Shown here: positions 23,433 to 31,708 of the stretch, piece by piece
Layout of the letters: each line of letters opens with the position of its first letter
How positions within the stretch are numbered: the first letter of the stretch is position 1
Assembly: GCF_014901205.1 (NCBI RefSeq)
Contig: NZ_JACNMU010000008.1
Span: 1 to 64,000 of the forward strand
Reading direction: 5' to 3'
Origin: Meridianimarinicoccus sp. MJW13
GTDB lineage: Bacteria; Pseudomonadota; Alphaproteobacteria; Rhodobacterales; Rhodobacteraceae
DNA: 64,000 nt
Program-made: the position numbers and the translations under genes
The notes under the pieces: generated by a model
What the model was told of the DNA's origin: nothing
The model's input: only the letters and a program-made list of their open reading frames with translations
Databases searched by the model: none

Positions 23433-24899
23433 ATGACACAGCCCACATTGCCCAGCATCGACGGCGCCGGACTGCCCGCACTGGAAGCGCGCCTGCACGA
23501 GGATCTTGCCTTCCTGTGCAGCCCCGGAAAATCCTGGGTGCCGCCCCGCAGCAAAGGCGATGAACCGGTGCATGACGTGGTCATCATCGGTGGCGGCATG
23601 TGCGGGATGGTGGCCTGGCTGGCGCTGAAAACCGGCGGCATCCACAACATCCGCGTGCTGGACCGATCGCCGGCAGGCTTCGAGGGCCCGTGGCTGAACT
23701 ATGCCCGCATGGTCACCCTGCGCTCGCCCAAGGAGTTGACCGGCCCGGCCTTTGGCCATGGCGCGCTGACCTTCCAGGCGTGGTACCGCGCCCAGCATGG
23801 CACCGCGGCATGGGAGGCCCTGGGCAAGATCCCGCGGCCGATGTGGATGGACTATCTGCGCTGGTATCGCAAGGCGCTGGACATCCCCGTCGAGAACGAG
23901 GTTTCGGTGGATCGGGTGGAACCGGAAGGCGACCTGCTGCGGCTGCACCTGTCGGGGGCGGCGCAAGGCTCGATCCTGACGCGCAAGCTGGTGTCAGCCA
24001 CCGGGCGCGATGGTACCGGCAAGCCCAACATTCCCGGCTTTGTCCGCGACCTGCCAAAAACGCTCTGGGCGCATTCTGCCGATGACATCGACTTTGCCGG
24101 TCTGAAGGGCAAGAAAGTGGCGGTGATCGGGGTTGGCGCCTCGGCGGTGGACAACTCTGCCGAGGCGCTGGAACATGGCGCCGCCGAGGTACGCCACCTG
24201 ATCCGGCGCAAGACCATGCCCACCGTCAACAAGATGATGGGCATCGGCAGCTTTGGCTTCACCGCCGGGTATTCGGCCATGGAGGATGCGTGGCGCTGGC
24301 GCTTCATGCAATACAGCTTTGCCACGCAGACGCCCTCGCCGCATGGCTCGACCCTGCGGGTCAGCCGCCATGACAACGCCTATTTCCATTTCGGCAAGGC
24401 CACCACCAAGACCGAACAGGTCGGCGATCAGGTGAAGATCAGCTTTGCCGATGGCACCAGCTGGACCGCCGATTTCCTGATCCTCGGCACCGGTTTCGTG
24501 ACCGATCCGCTGCAACGCAAGGAGTTCGGCGATGCCGCCGGGCAGATCCAGCTTTGGCAGGATGTCTATACGCCGCCCGCCGAGGAGGAAAACGCCGACC
24601 TGGGCCGGTTCCCCTATCTGAACCCGGATTTCACCTTCCGCGAGAAAGTGCCCGGCACCGCCCCCTGGCTGAAGAACGTCTATTGCTTCAACTACGGGGC
24701 CACGGCGAGCCTGGGCAAGGTCAGCGGCGATATTCCCGGTGTGTCCGAAGGGGCCGCTTGGCTGGCCCGCGACATTGCGGCGACGCTGTATACCGAGGAT
24801 GTGGACACCCACTGGCAAGGCATGCTGGACTACGACACGCCCGAACTGGACGGCACCGAATGGACCGAAAGCGATCTTCCGCTGGAGGTCGACGCGTGA
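23433..24899 (+). CDS. FAD/NAD(P)-dependent monooxygenase-like oxidoreductase
   Basis: Predicted 488-residue flavoprotein with the two-dinucleotide-fold layout of flavin monooxygenases. The FAD motif is VVIIGGGMCGMVAW (about 50-63) and the NAD(P)H motif is KVAVIGVGASAVDNSAEAL (about 227-245). Such enzymes hydroxylate amines, ketones or sulfides, and related N-monooxygenases occur in siderophore synthesis. ATG 23433 follows a GAGGTAAGAGA site; an upstream GTG at 23400 is less likely. The stop overlaps the next start (GTGA), so it is coupled to the CMD-domain pair. The substrate is unknown. Confidence 0.8.
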   Translation: MTQPTLPSIDGAGLPALEARLHEDLAFLCSPGKSWVPPRSKGDEPVHDVVIIGGGMCGMVAWLALKTGGIHNIRVLDRSPAGFEGPWLNYARMVTLRSPKELTGPAFGHGALTFQAWYRAQHGTAAWEALGKIPRPMWMDYLRWYRKALDIPVENEVSVDRVEPEGDLLRLHLSGAAQGSILTRKLVSATGRDGTGKPNIPGFVRDLPKTLWAHSADDIDFAGLKGKKVAVIGVGASAVDNSAEALEHGAAEVRHLIRRKTMPTVNKMMGIGSFGFTAGYSAMEDAWRWRFMQYSFATQTPSPHGSTLRVSRHDNAYFHFGKATTKTEQVGDQVKISFADGTSWTADFLILGTGFVTDPLQRKEFGDAAGQIQLWQDVYTPPAEEENADLGRFPYLNPDFTFREKVPGTAPWLKNVYCFNYGATASLGKVSGDIPGVSEGAAWLARDIAATLYTEDVDTHWQGMLDYDTPELDGTEWTESDLPLEVDA

Positions 24900-25387
24900 G
24901 CGATACCTGGTCCACCACTGCCGTGGCCGAAGGTGGCGTTGTCCCCGAAGGCCCCGGTGCGGCGGCGGTGACGCTGCGTGCCAATATCCTTGACATGACC
25001 CAGACCGCCGAAGAGGCCGTGCTGGCACCCGAAGACTGCGGCGCTTGGCCTGCCGATCTGCGTGCGGCGCTGGCGTCCCGCATTGCGCGGCTGAACCGGC
25101 TGGATGCGGTGGCAGACCGCTATGCCGGCCGCATGTCCGGTACCGCCTATGCCGGGCTGACCGATCCCGGCCAGGATGGCGCGGCAGAAGGTGTCGCGGA
25201 AGTGGTGGCCTTCATGGACAAGGTCGCCATGCAGACCCGTGACATTGCGGCGGCGGACATCGCAACCCTGCAAGCCGCCGGGATTCATGACGCCGATATC
25301 GTGCGCCTGTGCGAGTTGAACGCCTTTCTGGCCTACCAGTTGCGCCTGATCGCCGGGCTGCGTCTGATGACGGAGGTCCGCACATGA
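24896..25387 (+). CDS. CMD-domain protein (Avi_7170-like)
   Basis: Predicted 163-residue all-helical protein of the carboxymuconolactone-decarboxylase/AhpD superfamily. It lacks the CxxCxxxH redox motif, having only isolated cysteines (EDCGAW, VRLCEL), so it is probably a non-redox partner of the following AhpD-like protein. The pair resembles the tandem CMD/alkylhydroperoxidase-domain genes described from other Proteobacteria, often near monooxygenases and ABC importers. The GTG start at 24896 overlaps the monooxygenase stop, and its stop overlaps the next ATG. Function is unknown. Confidence 0.72.
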   Translation: MSDTWSTTAVAEGGVVPEGPGAAAVTLRANILDMTQTAEEAVLAPEDCGAWPADLRAALASRIARLNRLDAVADRYAGRMSGTAYAGLTDPGQDGAAEGVAEVVAFMDKVAMQTRDIAAADIATLQAAGIHDADIVRLCELNAFLAYQLRLIAGLRLMTEVRT

Positions 25388-25974
25388 CCGCTCGTGTCAT
25401 TCACAAGTTCACCCGCAACGTGCCGCAATGGCGGCCGCGCGTGACCCCGGTCGACCTGGCCGAGGCGACGCCAGCGCAACTGGAGGCCCTGCAGGTCACC
25501 CCGTCAAACACCAAGGTGTCGGATTACGTACTGACTCTGGCCCATGACGTGGAAAGCCTGAAGGTGCGCTCGCCGCTGTTCAACGCGATCATGTACGACA
25601 AGGAGGGGCTGAGCCGATCCGAGCGCGAGCTGGGCGCGCTTGGCGCCTCGATCGTGAACCGCTGCATCTATTGCGCCGCTGTTCATGCCTCGCGCCACGC
25701 GCAGATCGAAAAGGACACCCGCGTCACCGACGAGTTGTTCGCCAAGGGGGAAAACGCCGACCTGAGCCCGCGCGACCGGGCGATCTTTGACTTCGCCCGC
25801 AAGCTGTCCGCCGCGCCTTCCCAGGCCAGCGCCGAGGATATGGACGCCCTGTGCGCCGCCGGTCTGGACGAAGCAGAAGTGCTGGACCTGATCCTGTCCA
25901 CCGCGCTGTTCGGCTGGGCCAACCGGCTGATGCATGTGCTGGGCGACCCCGTCCGCGAGGAGGGTTCCGGATGA
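25384..25974 (+). CDS. AhpD-like alkylhydroperoxidase/peroxidase-related protein (Avi_7169-like)
   Basis: Predicted 196-residue protein with the AhpD active-site pattern C94-x2-C97-x3-H101 in RCIYCAAVHASRH. AhpD-type proteins cycle this disulfide to reduce hydroperoxides or serve as thiol adaptors. It is fused by ATGA overlaps to the redox-inactive CMD paralogue upstream and to the opine-type dehydrogenase downstream. In this locus it may clear peroxide from the adjacent flavin enzyme or reduce an organic hydroperoxide intermediate; both are inference. Confidence 0.82.
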   Translation: MTARVIHKFTRNVPQWRPRVTPVDLAEATPAQLEALQVTPSNTKVSDYVLTLAHDVESLKVRSPLFNAIMYDKEGLSRSERELGALGASIVNRCIYCAAVHASRHAQIEKDTRVTDELFAKGENADLSPRDRAIFDFARKLSAAPSQASAEDMDALCAAGLDEAEVLDLILSTALFGWANRLMHVLGDPVREEGSG

Positions 25975-27071
25975 GCCTGTCTGTCGGCATCGCGGGCGCA
26001 GGTTCTATTGCGCTGGCCACCGCTGCCCTGCTGGAAAGCCGGGGCCACCGAGCGGTTCTGTGGTCGCCTTCGGGGGCAGGCACCAAGGGTCTGGACGGCG
26101 GCATCACCGCCAGCGGCGCGCTGGAGGGCCACTATCGCCCGTCCGTGGCCGACACGCCGGACGAATTGGCCGCAACGGACGTGCTGCTGGTGGCCGTGCC
26201 CGGCTATGGCCACAAGATGGTGTTCGACGCACTGGCCCCGGTGATCCGCGAGGGGCAGCATGTTATCATTTCGTCCCATGCCTCTTTCGGGGCGCTTTAC
26301 CTGCGCGGCAAGCTGGCCGCACGCGGCGTGACCGCACCGATCACCTGCTGGGGCACCACCGCCGTGACCGGACGGCGGCAGGACGGGGCGGCGGTTCTGG
26401 TCAACACCATCCGTGCGCGTATCGACATGTGCACCGTGCCCGCCGATCAGCAATCGGCGGCGCTGGATCAATGCGAAACCCTGTTCGGTCCGGTCTTTGC
26501 CCCGCGCGACGGGTTGCTGGCGATCACCCTGTCGAACCTGAACCCGCAGAATCACATGGGCATCGCCCTTGGCAACATGACCCGCATGGAACGCGGCGAA
26601 AGCTGGAGCCAGGGCCAGAACGTCACCCCGAAGGTCGGCCGCCTTCTGGAACAGCTGGACGAGGAACGGCTGGCCATCGCCACTGCGCTGGAGCTGTCGG
26701 TCAAGACCATCTTCGAGCATTTTCACCAGTCGTTTCACGTGGCGGTCGCCTCGATCTCGGAGATGAACCAGCAGATGCACGCGCAAGGCAATGGCGGCAC
26801 CGGTCCGGCCACCGCCGACAGCCGATATGTGACCGAGGACGTGCCTTACGGCCTGCTGCCGGTTGTCGTTCTGGGCCGTCTGGCGGGCAAGCCGGCGGTG
26901 CTGCACCAGGCCGGGATCGACATCTTCTCGGCCATGTACGGACGCGATTTCGCGACGGAGAACGAATTGCTGTCGGCGCTGGATCTGACCGCTTTCAGCC
27001 TGGATGACTTGACCACGGCGGCGCATACCGGAATTCTGCCTGACGCTACGCAAACAACGCCAAGCGCCTGA
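25971..27071 (+). CDS. NAD/NADP octopine/nopaline dehydrogenase family protein
   Basis: Predicted 366-residue opine-type dehydrogenase. The N-terminal Rossmann motif is VGIAGAGSIALATAALL, and the C-terminal octopine-dehydrogenase domain carries the conserved NPQNHMGIALGN with its active-site histidine. Known members reductively join an alpha-keto acid to an amino group (octopine, nopaline, staphylopine, pseudopaline) or run in reverse. The start overlaps the AhpD-like stop. Next to a polyamine-type importer and an MFS exporter, it is a key clue that the locus handles an opine-like compound; the substrates are unknown. Confidence 0.85.
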   Translation: MSLSVGIAGAGSIALATAALLESRGHRAVLWSPSGAGTKGLDGGITASGALEGHYRPSVADTPDELAATDVLLVAVPGYGHKMVFDALAPVIREGQHVIISSHASFGALYLRGKLAARGVTAPITCWGTTAVTGRRQDGAAVLVNTIRARIDMCTVPADQQSAALDQCETLFGPVFAPRDGLLAITLSNLNPQNHMGIALGNMTRMERGESWSQGQNVTPKVGRLLEQLDEERLAIATALELSVKTIFEHFHQSFHVAVASISEMNQQMHAQGNGGTGPATADSRYVTEDVPYGLLPVVVLGRLAGKPAVLHQAGIDIFSAMYGRDFATENELLSALDLTAFSLDDLTTAAHTGILPDATQTTPSA

Positions 27072-27095
27072 CAAGGGCGTGCCACCCTCGCTGAG

Positions 27096-27115
27096 GGACC
27101 GGTCCGGTCCTTTTT
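27096..27115 (+). terminator. Hairpin plus T-run before the ABC importer genes
   Basis: GGACCG (27096-27101), a three-base loop and CGGTCC (27105-27110) are followed directly by TTTTT (27111-27115). It lies between the opine dehydrogenase stop and the binding-protein start 24 bases further on. It has the form of a weak intrinsic terminator, so it may separate or attenuate transcription of the importer genes relative to the enzymes upstream. Confidence 0.6.
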
Positions 27116-27138
27116 CGAACCAACAAGGAGAGACAAGA

Positions 27139-28245
27139 ATGTCGAAACTGATCCTCAATCGCAGGAAATTCCTGGGCACCACCGCCGCCACCGCAGGGAT
27201 CCTTGCCAGCCCGGCCTACCTGCGCCGCGCCCATGCCGCGGGGGGCGAAGTCAACGTCTGGACCTACAACGACTTCGTGCCGACCGATTTCAAGAACGAC
27301 TTCGAGAAGGACACCGGCATCAAGGTCAACGTCCGCCTCGTGGATGACCAGGGCAAGCAGTTCAACCTTCTGGCCGCCGAACAACCGAACCCGACCGTGG
27401 ACATCATGACCGTGGCCGGCCACCGCTTCCTGCAGTTCATCGAAAACGATCTGCTGCAACCGCTGGACGTGGATCGCCTGCCCAACTGGACCACCATCAA
27501 CCCGGTGTTTTCGGAAAGTGACTGGTCGACCATCAATGGCAACAAATGGGGTGCGCCGATCCTGTCGGGCATGGAAGTTCTGGCCTATAACAACGAGTTG
27601 GTGCCGGAAGAAGACGTGCAAAGCTGGATGACGTTCTTCTCGGACAAGTACAAGGGCCAGACCGCTTATGTGATCCAGGACATGATGTCGATCGTGATGC
27701 TGATGAAGGGCTACGACGGCAACATGGTCGAATACCTCAACGATCCCGAGCGTGCCGCCGAGATCGTCGCCGAGGCCCGCGATTTCCTGATCGAGAAGAA
27801 GCCGCTGGTGCGCAAGTACTATGACGGCGGTGCCGAAGTGCAGCAGATGTTCGTGAACCAGGACATCGCGATGGCCTGCGCCTGGAACGGCCCGATCGCG
27901 GCGCTGATGGCCGACGGGTTCCCGGTGTCGATGACCATTCCGAAGGAAGGCTCCTACGGCTTCGTCTACACCTACAACATCGCCAACAACTGTCCCAACC
28001 TCGACAACGCCTATACCTTCCTGAACGCCATCCTGGCGGAACCGGAAATTGGCGCGGCGATGACCAAGGCGTCGGGCTTCATCTCGACCTTCAAGGGGGC
28101 GGACGCCTATCTGACCGATTCCGAGAAAGCCGCGTCTTCGTTCACCGAAGAAGAACTGGCCAACCTGCAGTTCTTCCGCGCCGAGGCCAACGAGATGAAA
28201 TACGGGCTGGTCGATCCGGCAGTGGAAGCCGTCAAGGCCGCCTGA
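27139..28245 (+). CDS. ABC transporter substrate-binding protein, spermidine/putrescine (PotD) type
   Basis: Predicted 368-residue periplasmic binding protein of the polyamine group. The N-terminus has a twin-arginine signal, NRRKFLGTTAATAG, with cleavage probably after AHA near residue 33, implying Tat export rather than Sec. The mature start EVNVWTYNDFVPTDFKNDFEKD is typical of PotD-like proteins. ATG 27139 follows AAGGAGAGA. Two permeases and an ATPase follow, so this is a complete importer. PotD-type folds bind cationic compounds, but homologues also bind other ligands; the cargo here is unknown. Confidence 0.88.
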   Translation: MSKLILNRRKFLGTTAATAGILASPAYLRRAHAAGGEVNVWTYNDFVPTDFKNDFEKDTGIKVNVRLVDDQGKQFNLLAAEQPNPTVDIMTVAGHRFLQFIENDLLQPLDVDRLPNWTTINPVFSESDWSTINGNKWGAPILSGMEVLAYNNELVPEEDVQSWMTFFSDKYKGQTAYVIQDMMSIVMLMKGYDGNMVEYLNDPERAAEIVAEARDFLIEKKPLVRKYYDGGAEVQQMFVNQDIAMACAWNGPIAALMADGFPVSMTIPKEGSYGFVYTYNIANNCPNLDNAYTFLNAILAEPEIGAAMTKASGFISTFKGADAYLTDSEKAASSFTEEELANLQFFRAEANEMKYGLVDPAVEAVKAA

Positions 28246-28257
28246 CCCACCACCCTT

Positions 28258-28309
28258 GCTTCGGGCCGCTTCCGGCTGGCCCGAAGCCACAGGTTCTGCA
28301 GTTGCAGAA
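28258..28309 (+). promoter_or_regulatory. Two stem-loops between binding-protein and permease genes
   Basis: A ten-base perfect stem (GCTTCGGGCC 28258-28267 with GGCCCGAAGC 28278-28287, ten-base loop) is followed by TTCTGCA-GT-TGCAGAA (28294-28309). The second hairpin ends within the likely permease ribosome-binding site (AAAGGATAG). Stem-loops at this position in ABC operons commonly stabilise the binding-protein mRNA and lower permease expression; the second could also mask the site. Confidence 0.6.
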
Positions 28310-28321
28310 AGGATAGTAACC

Positions 28322-29317
28322 ATGACCAACACGGCATCTGTCGGGGCCAAGCGTGGCGCCCCCGCCGTGACCCGGCCCCCGGCGGCGGAAGACGCCACCC
28401 GTTGGGGCCGTCTCGTCGCCTGGAAACCCTACCAGGTCCTGACGGGTTTGATTTTTGCGTCGCCGCGTCGACAATTTCTGCTGCTGGGCATCATCCCGCT
28501 GATCTGGCTGATCACCCAGCACCTGGGCCCGATGCTGCAAATGTTCCAGGTGAGCCTGCTGGATGCCTATCCGGTGGCACCGGGAACAGAAACGCATTTC
28601 ACATTAGACAATTACGGGACGTTCTTCAACGAAAGCGTGTTCCAGAAACCGTTCTTCCGAACCATCATCTACTCGGCCTCGCTGACCTTCGTCACCCTGC
28701 TCATCACCTATCCTGTGGCCTATTACCTGGCCCGCTATGTGAAGCGCGAGAACCAGTTGGCACTGCTGCTGCTGGTGCTGATCCCCTTCTGGACCGGCGA
28801 GATCGTGCGCACCTATGCCATCATGATCCTGCTGGGCAACAACGGTGCGGTGAACATCGCGTTGAAATGGCTGGGTCTGATCGACCGGCCGATCCCCTTC
28901 ATGTTCACCGGCTTTTCGGTCAGCGTCGGCTTGATCTACCTGACCGCGCTGTACATGCTGTTGCCGCTGTATTCCGCGCTGGAAAAGCTGCCGCGCAACT
29001 TTACCGAGGCCGCCGCCGATCTGGGCGCGGGCCCCTGGACCCGGTTCCGGCGCATCACCCTGCCGCTGAGCCTTGAGGGCATCGGGTCGGGCTGTACGCT
29101 CGTGTTCCTGATCTCCACCGGTTATTACGGCACGCCGGTGCTGCTGGGCGGTCCCAACAGCACGGTGTTTGCCCAGACCATCGCCGGCTTCTTCCATGTC
29201 GCCGGGGACAAATGGCCCACCGGTGCGGCCTTTGCCGTCATCATGTTCGTGGCCGCCCTGGTGCTGAGCGGGATCTTCACCCGCCTGATCGCCTTCCTGC
29301 GCAAGGGAGACAGCTGA
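28322..29317 (+). CDS. ABC transporter permease, PotB-type
   Basis: Predicted 331-residue inner-membrane subunit of the polyamine-type importer. It has an N-terminal cytosolic part of about 55 residues, a first membrane helix near 56-75, then five helices and the ATPase-coupling loop EAAADLGAGPWTRFRRITLPLS. ATG 28322 follows AAAGGATAG. The stop overlaps the second permease start by one base (TGATG). It forms the channel together with that second permease. Confidence 0.88.
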   Translation: MTNTASVGAKRGAPAVTRPPAAEDATRWGRLVAWKPYQVLTGLIFASPRRQFLLLGIIPLIWLITQHLGPMLQMFQVSLLDAYPVAPGTETHFTLDNYGTFFNESVFQKPFFRTIIYSASLTFVTLLITYPVAYYLARYVKRENQLALLLLVLIPFWTGEIVRTYAIMILLGNNGAVNIALKWLGLIDRPIPFMFTGFSVSVGLIYLTALYMLLPLYSALEKLPRNFTEAAADLGAGPWTRFRRITLPLSLEGIGSGCTLVFLISTGYYGTPVLLGGPNSTVFAQTIAGFFHVAGDKWPTGAAFAVIMFVAALVLSGIFTRLIAFLRKGDS

Positions 29318-30102
29318 TGACCCGTTCGCATCGTGTCGTTCTGTCCGTCGTTTTCTGGGCCTTCGTCGTCTATCTGTTCGTGCCGCTGGCGCTGATGATC
29401 CTGATGGGCTTCAAAGACAGCAAGTTCATCGGCTTCCCGATCAAATCCTACACGCTGGACTGGTACATCGGGGTCTTCGGCGACACCGAACTGATGGTGA
29501 CCTTCCTGTATTCGGTGGCCATCGCCGTGGCCTCGACCCTTGTCTCGGTGCTGATGGGCACCTGGCTGGCGGTGATGCTTGCGGGGCGGGCCTTTGTCGG
29601 CCGGGCGGCAGTCTATGCGCTGATGATCCTGCCGGCGCTGGTGCCGGGCGTGATCTCGGCCATCGCCTTTCGCATCTATGCCCGGCAGCTGGGGATCGAA
29701 CCGGGGATGTTCGCCATCATCTGGGCGCATGCCGTCCACAACGTGCCCTTCGTGACGCTGGTGGTCATGGCGCGCCTGACCACCCTGCCCAGAAGCATGG
29801 GCGAGGCCGCCCGCGATCTGGGCGCCGATCCTTTCGTGACCTTCACCCGGATCACGCTGCCTTATCTGAAACCGGCGCTGATGGGGGCCTCCATCTTCTG
29901 CCTGCTGCTCAGCTTCGACGACTTCGTGCGCTCGTTCTTCCTGGGCAGCTATCAACCGACGCTTCCGGTGCTGATCTTTGCCAAGCTGCGCTCGGGCATG
30001 TCGCCGGAAATCAATGCAATCTCTGCCGTGGCGCTGGTGCTGACCGCGGTGCTGGGGGTCTGGGCCGAACGTTCCAGCCGCCGCATGAACAAGGACACCT
30101 GA
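29317..30102 (+). CDS. ABC transporter permease, PotC-type
   Basis: Predicted 261-residue partner permease with six membrane helices and the EAA-loop EAARDLGADPFVTFTRITLPYL that docks the ATPase. The ATG at 29317 shares its A with the stop of the preceding permease, which indicates coupled translation. The sequence FLGSYQPTLPVLIFAKLRSG near the C-terminal end is characteristic of PotC-like subunits. Confidence 0.89.
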   Translation: MTRSHRVVLSVVFWAFVVYLFVPLALMILMGFKDSKFIGFPIKSYTLDWYIGVFGDTELMVTFLYSVAIAVASTLVSVLMGTWLAVMLAGRAFVGRAAVYALMILPALVPGVISAIAFRIYARQLGIEPGMFAIIWAHAVHNVPFVTLVVMARLTTLPRSMGEAARDLGADPFVTFTRITLPYLKPALMGASIFCLLLSFDDFVRSFFLGSYQPTLPVLIFAKLRSGMSPEINAISAVALVLTAVLGVWAERSSRRMNKDT

Positions 30103-30104
30103 AA

Positions 30105-31199
30105 ATGAGCTCCGAAAAGGAACCGCTTGTCCGCCTGGAAGGGATCTCGAAAAGCTTCGGCAAGGCCGTCGCCCTGCACCAGATGGATCTGACCATCAAT
30201 CCCGGCGAATTCGTCACCTTCCTGGGGCCGTCGGGCTGTGGCAAGTCCACCACCCTGCGCATCCTCGGCGGGTTCGAGAAACCCGACACCGGCCGCATCA
30301 TCCTCAGCGGCGAGGATGTCACCGCCCTGCCGCCTGAACGACGCCATATCAACATGGTGTTTCAGGACTACGCGCTGTTTCCGCATATGACCGTGGCGCA
30401 GAACATGTCCTTCGGGCTGGAACTGAAAGGCATGTCCAAGACCGCGATCAAGGCGCGGCTGGACGAGTTGATGACCTTTCTGGAACTGACCCCCTTTGCC
30501 GACCGCTATCCCTCGCAACTGTCGGGGGGGCAGCGGCAGCGGGTGGCGCTGGCGCGGGCGCTGGCCCCGGATCCGGACCTGCTGTTGCTGGATGAACCGC
30601 TGGGTGCGCTGGACGCCAAGTTGCGCCACCAGGTGCAGCTTGAACTGAAGTCGATCCAGCGCCGGACCCACAAGGCCTTCTTCTTCGTGACCCACGATCA
30701 GGAAGAGGCGCTGACCATGTCCGACCGCATCGTGGTGATGAACGCGGGCAAGATCGAACAGGACGGCACGCCCGAGGATCTGTACTTCCGCCCGGCCAGC
30801 CGCTTTGTCGCCGAATTCGTCGGCGACACCAACCTGATCGAAGGCGAGATTCGCGGTGTGGACCGCGCCAGCGGACAGGTGAGCTTTGACTGGCAGGGCA
30901 TTCCGCTGATCGGTCTGGCGGCCTCCGGTGCGCCGCAGGCAGGGCAGAAGATGGCCGCCTCGCTGCGACTGGAAAACCTGTCACTGCACGCCGAACAGCC
31001 AGGAACCGCCAACGCCGTGCGCGGGCGGATCACCGAACGCGTGTTCCTGGGCAGCCGCAGCGCCGTGGACATCGCACTGGAGGATGCACCGGGGCAGACC
31101 CTGCGCGCCTTCACCGATGCAGCGACCCTGTCCCGGCATGGCGATGCCCCTGTCTGGGTGTCGTGGGACGCCGACGCCATGGCGATCCTGTCGCACTGA
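30105..31199 (+). CDS. ABC transporter ATP-binding protein, PotA-type
   Basis: Predicted 364-residue ATPase that energises the importer. The nucleotide-binding domain (about 1-240) has Walker A GPSGCGKSTT, signature LSGGQRQRVALARA, Walker B LLLLDEPLGALD and switch HDQEEAL; a TOBE-type regulatory domain occupies the C-terminal third. It starts two bases after the second permease. It closes the first half of the orphan locus; a 509-base gap separates it from the nitrilase gene. Confidence 0.92.
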   Translation: MSSEKEPLVRLEGISKSFGKAVALHQMDLTINPGEFVTFLGPSGCGKSTTLRILGGFEKPDTGRIILSGEDVTALPPERRHINMVFQDYALFPHMTVAQNMSFGLELKGMSKTAIKARLDELMTFLELTPFADRYPSQLSGGQRQRVALARALAPDPDLLLLDEPLGALDAKLRHQVQLELKSIQRRTHKAFFFVTHDQEEALTMSDRIVVMNAGKIEQDGTPEDLYFRPASRFVAEFVGDTNLIEGEIRGVDRASGQVSFDWQGIPLIGLAASGAPQAGQKMAASLRLENLSLHAEQPGTANAVRGRITERVFLGSRSAVDIALEDAPGQTLRAFTDAATLSRHGDAPVWVSWDADAMAILSH

Positions 31200-31708
31200 A
31201 AGACGCGGGGCCGCCGGGTGCGGCCCTGCCCGACCGCCGACCGGCAGGTGCCGCAGGTCTTGCCCGAACGGCACCGCCCGATGCCGCCATGTCAGTCCGG
31301 CACCGCGATCCTGCCAGAAAAATATCTGTTTCAATCGCCGGCGACTCGCGCCAATGTGGCAGTCCATGACCACTTGCGTGACGCATACGATGACAGGCGC
31401 CCAGTTCCTTCGAGGGATCCCGATATCCTTCTCCGCCGATGCAGCCGCGTCATGCATTCGCCTGCTTGCCCGCGTTGCGTGCTATGGTGACCGGACCGGC
31501 GCAGGCGCCGCACGGCCCCGGCCCGCCTTGCGCGGCGATGACACAGGGCGCGCGGTTTGATCGCCGATCTGCTAGGCAGACCCATCCGCCCCTGCCGCCG
31601 ATCCGGCAGGCATACGCCCGATAATCCGGTCCCGTACAGCGCAGCTTTTGCGCGCATGGGCACCCCCGACTTTCGGTCCCGACCGGACCACCAGGAGACC
31701 AGACGAGT
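31200..31708. other. 509-base intergenic gap inside the orphan locus
   Basis: No convincing gene on either strand. It holds a GC-rich dyad just after the ATPase stop (GGGCCGC 31208-31214 with GCGGCCC 31220-31226, no T-run). Further on are a seven-base dyad CCTGCCG (31591-31597) / CGGCAGG (31604-31610) and GGTCC (31675-31679) / GGACC (31685-31689), the last just before the nitrilase ribosome-binding site. The region probably carries the 3' end of the importer operon and the promoter of the nitrilase-decarboxylase-ligase operon. Confidence 0.4.

Noticed and set aside
25971-27071. Calling the opine-type dehydrogenase a staphylopine/pseudopaline synthase
   Set aside because: No nicotianamine-synthase-like partner or TonB receptor is in the window; only the general opine dehydrogenase family is supported.
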